From: Syngnathus acus
Taxonomy: Eukaryota; Chordata; Actinopteri; Syngnathiformes; Syngnathidae
DNA: 64,000 nucleotides
Assembly: GCF_901709675.1 (NCBI RefSeq)
Contig: NC_051095.1
Coordinates: forward strand, 20,771,956-20,835,955
Direction of reading: 5' to 3'
This document shows positions 1-12,706 of the stretch, in pieces (the stretch's first letter is position 1; each line of letters starts with the position of its first letter). The notes under the pieces are model-generated. The model saw only the letters and a list, made by a program, of their open reading frames with translations, made no database searches and was not told the DNA's origin. The position numbers and the translations under genes were made by a program.

Positions 1-3000
1 TCTCATTACAAGGCACGTTTTGTTTGTTCACAAATGCATGTCTTTGATGCAATTAACGTGACAAGTGATCAAATTTTAAAGCGTTCAATCTATATACTGT
101 TTTCTCGGGCTGTTTTGTTGTGAGGTGCTTTGAATCTATTACAGGTTCATAAACTCATTAAATATATCACGTACCTGAGGAATTTGAGTTTTGTTATATT
201 ACGTTTATATAGTTCAGTCAAGAAGTTAGACTTTTTAGACCTGGGTCAGAGTCACGTACACAAGATCATGTGCTGATCAAACTAAATAAGTTGTCCATGT
301 TGCTTGTCTCGTAGGAGGTTTGAACATGACTTTGCAAGTCTTTAAACACGTCTGTGGCCAAGCACAACTTGTAGGGTGTTTAAGTGAGAAATGTGAGGCA
401 TACATGGACATTCTAAAGTATAACCTGGAGTTTTGAAAATAGCAAACTGCTCATTAATTCCCATTGAAAGTTTGCATCATGGCAAATTCACTGATAAACA
501 TTCATGTGAAACTACAAAAATGTGGCATTATATGAAACCTAGGTGGTAGACCCACTTGTTTTAACCTCTGGTAAATGATTTCAGCGTACCTATTAAATAT
601 TACACTGGACTGTATATCGTAGCCAACATGAAGTGCATATCAAGTAGGATCACTTAGATCTTGGAGCTGTTAAAGTCATGGAGTAGTTTGTAACTACTTT
701 GTTTTTTACGAGAAGTGGTTGTATTTTCAGAAGACGAGGTTGTATTTCAGCAAAGAACACATCTTATGGCCAAGAGTTCCCAAGCTCTTTTCTCAGCTAG
801 TATCACATACATCAAATAGCCCCTTGAAGAGAAATTGAACACTGAGAAACATTCAGATGAAACTTGTTGAACATCATATGACAGTGTGCAAAGAGTAATA
901 CAAAATGGCTTCATGGGCACACTAGACACCCAATTAGTCCTCATAATAAAACTGAGGGGCAGCTCTGAATTATTTTAGACAGGACAAACTGGATTCATAG
1001 GTCTTAGTATTCCAGTACATCTAACTGGGAGTCCCACTGTCACAGAGTCTAAATTTATACAAATTAATGGGAGACCAGATTAGCATATCATTTTGACCCT
1101 CTAGTAGTTTCCGTATCAATTATAATAATTCGGGGTGTAACATGTCTAAAATGTATAGTTAAAAACCCAAAGGTGTTTCAATTTAGACTTTATAGAAAAT
1201 ATACCAAAAAAGTCAAACTATGATTGTTTTTCACAAAACTGAACCACATTTTTGATTACATTACTTTTTATTATTAATTTAATTTCAGGGGTAGAAATAA
1301 ATAATTTCTTTAGCAAAGGATGTAGTAGCTTTAAGGAGATTTGGCCAGCATCCAGAGGAGATGTTTAAGGCAAAACAAATAATAATCTTGATCAAAATAT
1401 GACATTAGCCACATTTTTTAAAAGGAACATGGACATGTTTGCTCAATGGTTTATTCTTAGTAACAGTATGAACTGAAATTTGAAAAATAATTTTCAGTTT
1501 AAAATGTAGAAGATAAGGAGAGAAAAAAAGACACGGCGTGTTGACATGACATGAAGAAGCTTGAGTTGGTCATTATCTGTGGTCTTTGTGTTTACTGTTT
1601 ACTCATGTCGACTGAGAAAGAGAAGCGATGAACCTTGTACTGTGCATTTATTGATGTGAAGAAGCTTGGTCCAGGTACTTTTCTAACGTCTCTTGTCTTT
1701 CGGGTCCTTTAGTACGGTTTTCTCTCGTGGGCTTTTAAGCTCCTTGCGAAAAATTACGGTAGGCAGTGGATTTTGGTTTTAAACGCCACACCACTAAGCT
1801 CTCTTTGGGCTCTCGCAGGTCTTTGGGCAAGTGGACTCCTCCAACGGCATCCTCCTACTGTTTTCTTAACTTTGTGACGAAAAGCTTTGGAGGCTTTCCC
1901 TTCATTTCTTTACTCCCCTTTGATCGAAAATGACAACCAAAAGACATGCAGTGTGGCATGTTTGCTCCTTTTGCTGATGCTAGAAGTTGTTTTGCTGTGC
2001 TTGGCAGTGGGCAGCAATGTGGGATTCAACCAAAATGTTATCATCCCAGAATGCATTGAGCACGCGGAAGTGTCGCGGCATATAAATTAAAGTTTCTACA
2101 AAATGTATTAAAATCCAAAATTATTTTCAAAAATGTTAAATCTTATCTTATAAATAAATCATATAGAGCAAACATCATCACAATCAGGGTTCCTTTCATG
2201 ATGCTGACAATATACAAAATTAGGCTTGATACATCTTTTATGCTAATGAGTGTGCCTCTATTTTCAGCACTTTTTTTTCTGGAACTCATTTATGGAACCA
2301 GAATGTGTGGCAGGAATATAATAAATTCAATTGACCGAAAATGGACAGAGACATCCCCCTAAGAGTTTGTAGACCATTTTTGCCGAGGCTAAATAAACTT
2401 CAAAAAGTCTATCAAAAAGTCACAAACATCCAGTTTCACTCCAGGCCTGTAGGAGACAACAGCAAGCTTTGTTTACCCGCTGAAACTGATGTGTCCCTGC
2501 CCAAGGGTGAAAAAATAACTTCCTTTATTTTTATTTGTGATAAAATTAAGTGGGTTCTTCCTCTTTCTGTGCTTTACACCTCTAAGGTCAATTTGGAGCG
2601 GATTTCAACCCAAGACTTCAAAACTTTTATTTTAATCTAAAATTAGCATATGACTGGACTGTGTTTTGCAAACGTTAAGTTGACAAAGTATTCATTCTAT
2701 AAAAATACATTCAAAACATGGCACTTACTCACTTGAGGGAGGTGCCATTTTTGCTCTCCAGTAGCAAGAATATGACGTTGTACATCTGTCCAGCTTATTC
2801 CAGAAATATAATGTTTCGCAGAAAACCAGGTTTTGACACTTGCTTACACATGCAATGTATTCTTTAACTTGACTTCTGCTTTAAGTCAATGTCATTTTTG
2901 AAGCCAAAGGTAACAATTGATTTACATTTTGCAGGGAGAATTTTTATTTTTTTTTTAAATGGGCTCCATGATAGTTCCGCTATGAACTCAAGCATGAAGC

Positions 3001-3540
3001 TGATACGGTGATAACATACAATAATTATTCTTCTCTCTTGGTTGCATAAAGACAAAAGCATAATAGTAAACCAAATATTGGTAAATAAAATAAATTGACA
3101 TTTACAGTTGACAAAGCAGGAGGTGGTGAAAACAAAGCAATCAGTCACTAGACTTTTTGTTGGCAGATTATTATTTTTATTCGAATACTCCTTGCTTATT
3201 TGGTATTGAAAATGTGAAAAATCTGTGTTATTCTTGATTTATTGCCTTCCATTAAGGCATCTTTCTGACACCTATAGAAATCATTGCTTTTGCATAGCCT
3301 TTATCAACTGCCAGCTGCTTTGCCAATTGATGGGCCTCTTTTTAAAGAGACAGCACAGCATCTTAAATTGTTACTTTTTAACTTTTTTTACAAGGAAGAT
3401 TTTTTGAGAAGAAATGAGCAGATGCACAGAGACAGCAGAGATGAGCTACAGAGAGTGATTCTCAGAAGGACTGCGTAAGAGTTGCAGACACTGCACTTCT
3501 AATCAGATAGGAAAAGCCCCAGTCATCAAGGTTTAAGCTC
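1..3540. other. Unassigned AT-rich non-coding stretch
   Basis: I see no gene, repeat boundary or RNA gene here. The open frames (up to 99 aa, at 2341-2640) show no recognisable domain or codon pattern and sit in AT-rich sequence with stops in the other frames. The part around 1640-1900 is somewhat richer in GC and could be a conserved or exonic piece, but nothing in it is diagnostic. Confidence 0.5.
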
Positions 3541-3730
3541 AATGTATGTGTGTGGGCGTTCAGGCACAGTCAGCGCACACTCTTGAGTGTGCGAGAGTGT
3601 TTGCGTGCGAGCATATAAAGGTATGGTACGTTTATAAAAAGCACTCCACTGTATGTGTGGGAGGGCTGGCTGCAGTGTGTGTGGCTTGTGTCACTCAGCT
3701 GATGAGTTAGTGTGAGACACAAGCTGTTAA
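3541..3730. other. GT-rich patch with hairpin and TATA-like motifs
   Basis: The segment alternates G/T and carries a perfect 9-bp inverted repeat (CGCACACTC / GAGTGTGCG, 3574-3582 and 3585-3593, 2-nt loop). TATAAAG follows at 3614-3620, TATAAAA at 3633-3639, and a CAGCTG E-box near 3699. This could be a weak promoter-like cluster, but no open frame of note starts downstream and GT-rich DNA gives such motifs by chance. Confidence 0.25.
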
Positions 3731-5620
3731 ATCACTGCTGACGCGCAGCAAGTGAATTTTGAATAATTTATGAAGATGTAAGATCAGATCTGCACATTGA
3801 TGTGTTCGGCACTGAAATTATGGGAGAAAACCTTGAGACTCAAAAATGTTGAGCTGTTCAAAAGCTCTCAAATGCTTAAAATGGATCATATAATAAGACT
3901 AGAAGTGAATAAGTGAATAAGTACTTCCCCGGATTAATAAAGAACTGCAAACTGCTGCAATTGTGTGTTTGTGTTTGTGTGTGTTACTCTTAATATTTAC
4001 ACCATTACTCATAATTTCAGTGATAGTTTTTTTTTTTATTGGCTGTGAGAATAATTTTTGGAAAGTTAGAGTAACATTACATACAAAACAATAATTTCAA
4101 AACGAAAAGCTCTTGCCACCTGCACATTCGATAAGTTATGGGAAGCAAGCTGAAATCTTAATAGCAAAAAGAATGACAGCTTTTCTAAAGCTGTAGCAGG
4201 GAATATGTAGTAGCATTTTACATCAGCACAACTAATTAAAAACTGATATGAGATCTGACAGAGATCAACTGGACACAGTTAATAGGATCACATTTGTTCA
4301 ATTAAGTAGAATGTGCCATCTCGATGGATGAAACTTGATGAAACTTGCTGACATTACAATTTTTTATCTGGAATACCAAATCAAGTTTCTTTCAAATCCG
4401 ATTCAAAGGAAAGCTGTTTCCACAATCGGAAGATGATTGTCTGGTGGGTTAAACGATTTAACATGGTCATCATCATTAGAAGTGATACTATAAAATAAAA
4501 TGAAAGAAACAATGGACATAAAACAAACCAGCCAGCAGTACTCAGCCACAAGGTAATTTCTCAAGTATAGCAAATTATTTAGGAGGCAGACACCGACAGG
4601 GAACTGTGGTCTGGATTTCAAAACATAATGTTAATTTACCATGAGCATATTGTGCTACACAGTGAAGTTTCAATAATAATCCTTTCAGTAAACACATCAG
4701 CACTCCTTATCCAGACTCCCTTTGGAAAAGCTCGTGGTTTTACAGCAGCAGAGTCCAAACGGTTGCCAGTTCAGAAGATGATGCACAGGCCTGCAGCTAT
4801 ATTTCAAACGAGTCTTCACAGATGGTTTTTCATCATTGTTGTTTTTGGTATTAGCAATGCTCACATACATTCTGTGTTTGGTATACATTTCAAAAGCAGA
4901 GTGACTGCAGCAGAGGTGAACGATGGAAAATTCAATGTGGCACAACCCGAGGGATGAGCTCCCTCTGATACTCACACGCAGTACATCTGCGCACAAACAA
5001 AAATGACACAATGCCATATGGGATGTTGGACCTAACTTAAACATCTATCTTTAGTGACATCTCTTCCCGTGTGTGCATGTGTGCATGTCAGAAGCAGATT
5101 GAAATGGTGCAATGAACACAATTGGAGTATTTGGGTTTGGGCAGTTTTGGGAGCAAAATTCAAGAAGTTTTGTTTTTGGGCCCTTACTTTTGCATCGGCT
5201 CATTTATCAGGCAGATGGCAGGACATCTGGGAATAAACACAATCATTTCAGGTGGTGGGACATGGACATGGAATGAAGTGAATTTTTCAGGAATTAAATT
5301 AAGAGATAAATTTGCAATTTAGTGATCGTTCCTTAAATCGTTACCTTTAACAAGACAACCCATGCTTGACCCTTTGATGAAATGTTTGCATGTGAGTTCA
5401 TCCTATCCTATTGGATGATCACATAGAGACAGACAACTCTTCATCGTTCTCAAATTCATATCTACTAGCAATTGTGAAGTCCACATTTGATTTCAATAGC
5501 CATATAGCCACCTGCATTTAGATTGTGAAGTCAAAATGATAAAGCACAGATTTGAACTATATACAGTCCCATTTGGAAGGTTCTCAAGCACCTTAGCTTT
5601 TTGCTATATGCCAAAAAAAA
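3731..5620. other. Unassigned non-coding stretch
   Basis: Two overlapping frames on opposite strands (4628-4957 plus, 109 aa; 4697-5044 minus, 115 aa) are the longest here. Neither has a recognisable motif. Nothing else is supported. Confidence 0.45.
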
Positions 5621-5621
5621 A

Positions 5622-5654
5622 GAAAATTTCCTCATTGTCCGACTAATAAAGGTT
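5622..5654 (+). repeat. LINE 3' tail fragment (L2/CR1-like)
   Basis: The short segment reads AAAATTTCCTCATTGT, then a degenerate ACTAATAAAGG. This is the usual ending of fish L2/CR1-type LINEs in plus orientation. Nothing upstream can be recognised, so it is a severely truncated insertion or a chance match to the tail. Confidence 0.45.
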
Positions 5655-6318
5655 ATAGTATATTATTTTGCCTCATTTTATCCGGAAAAAAAAAAAGTTT
5701 ATTTCCAAGGATGTTTTCTGTCGTTAATAGTGTTAGGTCGTCTTCGATGATATTATAAACTAGTATACTTTGGTATAATATGAAAGTGTTTGGCTTTAAC
5801 AGGAAGCAAAGTTTTTTTATGTTCTAAACTGAATATATCCCAAGACATTTTAGGATGCGACCCATAAATATTTGACAAACTGATATGCCACTTGAAGTTA
5901 AAGTGTTTACAGTTTATTTATTTATTTTATTTTACAAAGAGGCCTACAGCACGATTTAGATGAAAGGAGCTGTTAATCCCCAAGTTGCCTAGTTAGATCT
6001 GGGATAAAATCAAGACATTCTCATCTCCAGAAAACGCTTGCAAAATATCAATAAATCATCTCATGGTTCAGCAATGGCACAGCAAGATCTAATCGGACAG
6101 CAACGATTACACACACTCTCTTCCCACAGCTGCAAAATCATACAAAGATGATAAAATGTTATGGAATGGAGAAGAGGAGCGGTGGCGGGATGTAGGGCAA
6201 TGGGGGTGGTCAAAGTAGAAAAGGGAACGGATGAGGATTGAAAAATTAGAGTTGGAATGGCTCGGAGAGGCAAGATAAGATAAGTGGAGGTTTCAACAGG
6301 AAAGAAATTTGTGAAAAC
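5655..6318. other. Unassigned non-coding stretch
   Basis: No gene or element recognised. A minus-strand 87-aa frame (6061-6324) has no domain signature and runs into the adjacent repeat fragment. Confidence 0.4.
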
Positions 6319-6369
6319 ATCCATCTTCTGAACCGCTAATGCTCACTAGGGTCGCAAGCATGCTGGAAC
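6319..6369 (-). repeat. Fragment of GGAT-tail fish repeat
   Basis: The words CATCTTCTGAACCGCT and CTCACTAGGGTCGC followed by GCTGGA match the 3'-proximal part of a very abundant teleost repeat (probably the 3' part of an RTE-type LINE, Rex3/Expander-like) in reverse orientation. The same family appears in longer form at 31452-31782. Confidence 0.6.
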
Positions 6370-6405
6370 ACAAGTGGATAAAAGGAGGAAGAGAACCTAA
6401 CCTTG

Positions 6406-6450
6406 TTGTTAAAGTGCTCTATAAATATATTTGAGTTGAGCTGTATTGAC
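6406..6450 (+). repeat. Retroposon tail ending in TGAGTTGAG
   Basis: The sequence TTGTTAAAGTGCTCTATAAA followed by a TTGAGTTGAG run matches the common fish retroposon ending (AAGTGCTATATAAATAAA plus a pentanucleotide repeat). It is a 3' tail only. Confidence 0.5.
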
Positions 6451-9256
6451 AGAGCAGGGAGAAAAAACAAAAGCTAGAAAGTGAAGCTAAGAAAGTGAAA
6501 AACAAAGCCAGAAAGTGAAGATTAAGGAGAAAATATTGGGCATGAGGAACATGAAGAAAGACAGAAAATTGCCGGATACTGAAAAGCTAATGCAAGAATG
6601 GTCATACAAAATGTCACCTCCTACACAGTCTCCATCTGAGTGGTTAATTAAAGTGGATTATAAAAGCAGTTGTATCGCTCACACACACTTTCATGGCAAT
6701 GTTATGATTGATTGTAGAATCTAATGAACTCCAATACAAGCGCTGTAGCAAACATTTTGTATTTTACAAAAGTAATAAATTTCAATGCTGATTGACACAG
6801 TATTACTCTAATAATGTGTTTATTAATGCCAGATTAGTTTGTAATAGCGTAGCTAAATGTAAGTAATTAAACTTTGTTAAAGTTTGATCCAGTGAAATAC
6901 TCCATTATTGCAAACTACACCCTTAAAAAAACAATGTGTACAAATAAAATTGCTCACTTACACACAATTATATACAGTATATTCTGTATCAATCAAAAAA
7001 CATCATCTTTTTGCCATGGCATCATTCTGTATTGATTTTCATTCGCATACCATGTGGTCGGCAGTTGTGTACATGAGTACCATAAATGTATTCACACAAA
7101 CATAAACAAATGCAGTATGCATGCACTCAAATATACACGTGAGCAAATACAGATTACACGCAGTCCCTTCTCTGTGAATATGCAATATGCATGAGAGCTG
7201 CGTAGCCTTTTAAATGAAGAGGGTGCATGTAGTGAGTGTGCACAACACACAAACCTGAAATCTGAGTGGGTCTTCAGTGACATCATACATTTTAATAAAC
7301 CTGTATGATGATCTTATAAGCCTGACTTCCTACCCCTCAAACTGACAATCTGTCAAAAAGTGAGTTCTGTTACTCCTGAGATGAACTCAACCGAGTCCCA
7401 TAATCACGTATTTACACTAAAAGTCCACTCGGGTTCACACACACACAAACACAGCGGATATCCAAGCGTGGGTTAGATTATTTAAAAAGGTCAGACCTAT
7501 GTGCCCATGAATGAGTGGGTGCCGTCTTTGTTTTCGTGCAGAAGGGTTGTCACACCTGGGAAAACCTTCCATTTTTTTTTCTGCATAAGTGCAGCAGCGC
7601 TCCATCCGTGTGGATGGACACAGTATCTTGTTGATCTCAGGAAACAGCTTTGCATGCCAGATAAGGCTTGTTCAACACCTGCCTGTTCAACCCTCTCACA
7701 CACACTTGTGTTTCTCATAACAAATAAAATATATGGTCCGAAAATATAAAACCAGTCAAAGTCTAGATATTATTCATACAGCTAACTTTTCCTTCTGTTG
7801 GAGGCGAATGGGTGACCACGGATGCAGGGGTTGGCAAAAGAAATGGCTCCTAAAATGTCTGCTGTTAACTTGTGCATTGAACACATGAAAGATACTGGTC
7901 TATGTATTCACTGGTAAATCCGTGGCTTCTCCTAAAATGTCTGTGATTTATTGACAGAAGGGTTTATGGTGGCGCAAGATCGGCGCCTTGTAGCTTGTAA
8001 ATAAATCAATCAATATATTCATGGTGAAATTAAATATAAAAATAATGAAATATACAGCAATGAATACATATTGAAATTATTACATATACTTTGTTGGAAT
8101 AAATATGGATATTGAAATGAATAATGAAAATAAAGCCTTCATGACAAGTAATTATTTGATTACATATTTATCTTTTTAACTTTGGATATCTTGGTCTCTT
8201 GGTCATCTGTCAACTGTAAATTAAAGTTATAAATTATAAGGGATAAGTTATTGGAAATATGCTAATGTAGCGTGCATGTGTACATAATGAATGCGGAAAC
8301 TTTGAAGCCTTCGACGAACTAAGAAATGTGAGCAGTTCAATGGCTTATTAGTTTTTGCTTTACAGCATGTACCTGCACAACATGTCCTGTGATTGTAATA
8401 TTTTCCTTAATATATGCTAGTTGGATTCTATGACCTCAGAGGAGGTTTCACAGTACTACAACTGATTAATCAATTGTATCCAAGAAAATGGTTACATGAT
8501 CAAAAATCTGTGCTTAATTTGACTGATAAAGGCAATATTGAATAAAAGGTAACAATAGCTTTAAATCTTTGTCTGTCTTCGTCAATCACCAGGAGGATTT
8601 TTTTTCAAAATACAGAAATGTTCAAGTGACAGGGTTAATGAAAATTAGATAGTTATCACAAATGATTTAAATTAAAATACTCGGAGTTCCTTCCTACTAC
8701 TTTAAATTGAAATTCGCACAGGAAGAAGCTGAGACACATCGTCAAATCAATCATCTGCTCTTACTTCGTTCTCTAGTTCTGTCGCTTGGATTGTTTCTGC
8801 ACTGACATTATTGTCATCATTAATATGAGCCTTATCTGTGTTTGTTCGTGTGCTGGTGTAAGAGAACATGTGCCTACCCGAGCAGTCAGCTCGTGTCGCT
8901 GCAGGAAACCGACTTACAGTGGCCAATTAGAGGGCACACGCTTCTGAAAGCCTTCACAGTCACAGACACACAAACAATAACAGCCCAGCCCCTGACCATC
9001 AAGACTATATTCAACTAAACAGCAAAAACAATTCTGAATTTCCCTTACTGGTCTCTACTGTATGCCACACCATTTGCAATTTTTCTGTCTTGGTATTCTT
9101 CTAATTCTAATTATTACAGTATATTGCTCCCTCCCATTGGTTGTCAGTTCCAATTTAAGTGTCACTTTGTTTTCATTTAAAATGCATATAATTATCCAGT
9201 AACTTCTGCACATCAAAATCAAGTCTCAAAACGTTTGGATAATGTATCATATGTAT
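6451..9256. other. Unassigned stretch, purine-rich at its left
   Basis: From 6455 to 6570 the plus strand is purine-rich with imperfect direct repeats of AGAAAGTGAAG (near 6476, 6490 and 6510). The rest is AT-rich and unassigned. The overlapping frames at 7497-7749 are on opposite strands and lack motifs. A somewhat GC-richer patch at 8870-8990 is not recognisable. Confidence 0.4.
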
Positions 9257-9529
9257 GGTAATTTCCGGATTATAAGGCACTACTAAGAGTCGAACCCTTC
9301 GGTTTATAGTCCAGTGCGGTTTATTTATAGATGTTTCATGTCTCCGATGATATTGTATGATTGGTGCATATTTTCTTATATACGGAAATTAAACATTGAA
9401 ACACCTGTGGTTTCTACCATATTTTCCGAACTATAAGCCCCACCTGATTATAAACCGCACCAGCTAAAATAAGATCTTTTTTTATTTCATATATAAGCCT
9501 CATCGGACTATAAGATGCGGGTGTTTTAA
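9257..9529. mobile_element. Two opposed partial MITEs (ACTATAA-type)
   Basis: A right terminus in reverse orientation opens at 9257 (GGTAATTTCCGGATTATAAG). A left terminus in forward orientation opens near 9417 (ATTTTCCGAACTATAAG, then ACCTGATTATAAACCGCACC). Both match the ends of the fuller copy at 24671-24940. The two are therefore partial copies meeting in opposite orientation, not one element. The right copy stops where LINE sequence begins. Confidence 0.7.
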
Positions 9530-9907
9530 TGGTCGTCAAAATCCATCAGTACGTTCACAAAGCTGCGCCTCTACTTGCCAGTTATCATCCCTACAGTCAC
9601 CTACACCTGCGCGACGTGGATGAAGACATCAAGCATCACCAACGAGCTGGATGTCTTCCACCGACGGTGCCTCAGATACATCTTGAGGATCTCATGGAGA
9701 GACCACATCACCAATGAAGAGATGATGAGAAGAGCAGGGGTGGCACCACTGTCCGACATAGTCTCAGACAGGAGAAGGAAAATGGCTGGGCACGTACTCC
9801 GACTGCCAAGAGAAAGACCGGCGAGTGTGGCAATGGACTGGATGCCAGAAGGGGGAAAGAGAAAGAGAGGCCGGCCAAAGAAGACGTGGAGAACAGTCCA
9901 AAAATGA
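9530..9907 (+). mobile_element. Non-LTR retrotransposon pol C-terminal fragment
   Basis: An open frame of about 120 codons runs without a stop from about 9542 to a TGA at 9905-9907. It encodes the region downstream of the reverse transcriptase catalytic core in non-LTR retrotransposons. Diagnostic pieces are a VTYTCATW stretch, RCLRYILRISWRDHITNEE, RRRKMAGHVLRLPRERP and the basic KRKRGRPKKTWR ending. No methionine is needed, because this is an internal piece of a longer pol frame. The catalytic YxDD region and the endonuclease are absent, so it is 5'-truncated and cannot move by itself. The left end abuts a MITE fragment. The open frame suggests a fairly recent insertion. I cannot assign the clade from this part alone. 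Confidence 0.8.
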
Positions 9908-10431
9908 CTAACTTAAAAAGCAGCTTGGATTACATATTTGTTTTGTACATTACTTTCTATATAGGGTAGCTGATAGCTGCGTGTTTAGAGGACTAACACA
10001 CAAGGACGTAATATTGTGACACTCCCTTTTATAAAAAAAAAAAAAAAACTTCGACAGAGTGAAAGGTTAAATATCGGGCTCGATCAATCTAAAGTCATCA
10101 GCTCATATACAAATGCAGAGGTTTGAGACAAATCCTGAGTCCTGTGTAGTTCCGACAGTGATCTGACCATTTGTGAACACTGGCCTGTTAAAGCTTGGGG
10201 GCAAATTGAGTAGGCAGCATCAAGAGATGCTTCTTCCTTGAATGGCCAGTGAGGCGAGTTTTAAAATCCAAAACATATTCACCCACATCTCACTAAGCTT
10301 ATCACTTTCTTGGCTGCACCTATTACAACTAACTTATCATCTATTGCTGTCCTTTTTGCTTTATTGGTAACACTTTTTGCGATTGTCTCTGATATAATAA
10401 AGCTGGAAGATGAAGCTACAACTAATATACA
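9908..10431. other. Unassigned stretch downstream of LINE fragment
   Basis: No homology recognised. A poly-A run near 10031-10047 might mark the tail of a retroposon insertion, but no matching 3' end is seen before it. Confidence 0.35.
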
Positions 10432-10520
10432 CCTAAACCTCGATTTTACTGACTTTGATCTTACGTGACTTTCTGTCTAACGCGGTTTTGTAATGGACCC
10501 CAATTCTTTTGTCCTAAAAA
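10432..10520 (+). repeat. Possible pogo/Tigger-like terminal sequence
   Basis: ACCTAAACCTCGATTTTAC resembles the outer end of the repeats at 23265 and 50396 (CCTCGATTTTACGTGG-type). The similarity fades after about 30 bases. A relic of a related DNA transposon is possible, but the evidence is thin. Confidence 0.3.
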
Positions 10521-10904
10521 CATTTTCAAGCTGTATTTTAAAAGGACGATATAAGGACTGTACAATGAATTTGCATGACCAATTTAAAGGTGTTTAACAA
10601 TAAGAAGTCGGGCTTGACTTGGGATGTTGAGATAGTATGTGAAATAGACGATTTGTGTTAAATTGGGGTGAAAAGCGGCTTACAGTAGGAGTAAATGCAG
10701 ACAGAAAGCAAGCATGGTCACCCTTCACTCAACCCATGGATTAAATGCCACAGAGACAGCGACACTGGCTGACCTGGAGGCTTAAAGCCTCAAAACACAT
10801 AGAGAATGAAAGTTTGGCTGTAATATTACAATCACAATTTTCAGGAGCTTGTGGGGATTGAATAGTCGCCAAGATTAACTATATAATAGACTTTTTAGGG
10901 TGAG

Positions 10905-11060
10905 GTTGGGGCGTAGCCGTTTACAGGCTTCATACTTCTTCCTACTCCTTTTGAGCATTATTTTATACTACTAGTTTTCAATTGTATATCCTGAGCATTG
11001 TGAAACTTTTCTTTTCAAAATTGTATACGCATGTGGTTTCTTTGTTTTTCTTTAATGGTT
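10905..11060 (+). repeat. LINE 3' UTR fragment (CTTCTTCCTACTCC family)
   Basis: The block CATACTTCTTCCTACTCCTT, then TTTGAGCATTATTTT, matches a common fish LINE 3' untranslated region. A second diverged copy lies in the opposite orientation at 52862-52990. Confidence 0.45.
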
Positions 11061-11099
11061 ACTAAATGCATTCAGTACGTTGCAAAAGTTCTACTGGTT

Positions 11100-11118
11100 G
11101 GGGGGGGGGGGGGGGGGG
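11100..11118 (+). repeat. Poly-G run (19 G)
   Basis: An uninterrupted run of G follows CTACTGGTT. Such a run could form a quadruplex and is also a common place for sequencing length errors. Confidence 0.9.
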
Positions 11119-11838
11119 TGTTGGTATGTTGGAATTGTCCGAATGTGTGGGAGACTTCACTAGACTACCGTCCTGCTCCTTCTACATAAATTCTATGACC
11201 ACTTTCAATGTTACATTTCCCAAAAACGTTCAAATATACACCTGTATTTCCTACCCGGCTCATAGCAAAATATTACAAGGCTTTAAACATGATTTGTTTA
11301 GATGAGGGAGAAAAGGAGAGCGAGGCAGAGGCAACAGGAGAAAAAGGAGAACAATCTATTTTTAAATTAGTTTAGTTTAATCCATATTGGCATTGTTTGA
11401 ACAGTGTAGGCAATCTGTAGGGAATTACACATTATGCTGGTGATGTTTATCTTTTGAAATAACCCTTGACCATGTATAATTTCTTTTTTTTTCTTTTTTA
11501 AATTGATTTCAATCAATTGGGATATTATATTGATAAAAAAAATCCTAGCCAGATAGAGAGGCGATAGCCTTTAATATTGCATTGTATCTGTTCATTTAGT
11601 TACATGTTTACATTTTAATTATATCACCACCATGTAATATTACCATGACAAAATCCAATACAGCACAATACTTTACCAGAGAATCTCAACTAATTCGGAA
11701 AAATGTGTCTGAGTTTTATCAGGTGGGGAAATCTGCCCTCAATCAAATATCTGGTGATCAGATCAGGATTCTCAACTTTGCAGGCATCATTTCCAGGTTC
11801 ATTTGCGGCCCACCAGATGCTATTTTGTGGCCGAAGTT
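11119..11838. other. Unassigned non-coding stretch
   Basis: Nothing recognised. The frames that enter the microsatellite at 11839 owe their length to the absence of stops in ATCC repeats. Confidence 0.4.
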
Positions 11839-11905
11839 CCATCCATCCATCCATCCATCCATCCATCCATCCATCCATCCATCCATCCATCCATCCATCC
11901 ATCCA
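11839..11905 (+). repeat. ATCC tetranucleotide microsatellite
   Basis: About 16-17 uninterrupted ATCC units. Read on both strands they create the false peptides HPSIHPSI and MDGWMDGW. In fish, ATCC/GGAT tracts often grow from the tail of the GGAT-tail repeat. Here the adjacent CCACCCAACTTAATG does not clearly continue into that repeat, so the origin is open. Confidence 0.95.
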
Positions 11906-12234
11906 CCCAACTTAATGATTTGTAGACCACCAAATATGGAAAACAAAGGTTTGCAGCAGCCAGTGGAGTAATGGTGAGGTTAGCTGCCATTTAAGTCTAT
12001 GGAGGGGAGAGTCAATCCAGGCCAAACTAAATGGTATGTACAGAAATAAACCCTTTTTACGGGAAAGTCTCCAGAGAAATGGAAGTGTAGCGTTACAAAC
12101 GTTTTGCCTTAGGGTCAACAAAAGCGCAAGTGTGTAGTTGCAATTTAGTGATGTGCTGACTGTTTCTGGTGTCCACACAGTTTTATTTCTGTACTTTGAA
12201 TGACTTTAGCTTTTTGTTTTTAAATGCTTTTAAA

Positions 12235-12305
12235 TGTTGTACTTTTTGTCACATAAAGCACATTGTGTATGAAATACACTTTATAAATAAAGCTGCATTG
12301 ACTTG
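12235..12305 (+). repeat. Retroposon tail (ACTTTATAAATAAAGCTGCATTGACTTG type)
   Basis: CACATAAAGCACATTGTGTA followed by TGAAATACACTTTATAAATA matches the standard 3' end of fish LINE/SINE families. A related tail is at 37341-37396. It also contains AATAAA, but as part of the retroposon ending rather than of a recognised host gene. Confidence 0.6.
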
Positions 12306-12706
12306 CCTCAGGTCTTTTTGGATCAAGCTCCACACCCTCCCCCTAAGGGAGAATTTGGACACCCAGCGAGCAAATTTTTCAGCCGATTGTATTTGTGATC
12401 TTGGTCACCACACACAGCTTGTGATATGAGGAAAGGAACAAAAGATCAAGCAGTAAAACAAGAGCTAATGACTCAGCTTCTTTTCCAACATGAAATATAT
12501 AGTATTCAGAGTCTGCTTTACTACAGATGCTGCAATCATCCAGTGGTCGATGTTTTGATTCATTCTTTCATCACTTGTGAATAAGACTGAAGATACTTCA
12601 GTTCCTCCACAGGGTAAAATCACAACCCCAACCCAAAGAGAGTGCTCCACATTTTTTAAACTGAAGACTATGGCTCTAGATTGGAGGTGCCAATTCTCAA
12701 GCCATC
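12306..12706. other. Unassigned non-coding stretch
   Basis: No element or gene recognised. Two short frames on opposite strands (12465-12719 minus, 12577-12777 plus) have no motifs. Confidence 0.4.

Noticed and set aside
11645-11971. Overlapping frames on both strands with HPSI and MDGW repeats
   Set aside because: They are translations of an ATCC microsatellite, which has no stops in several frames.
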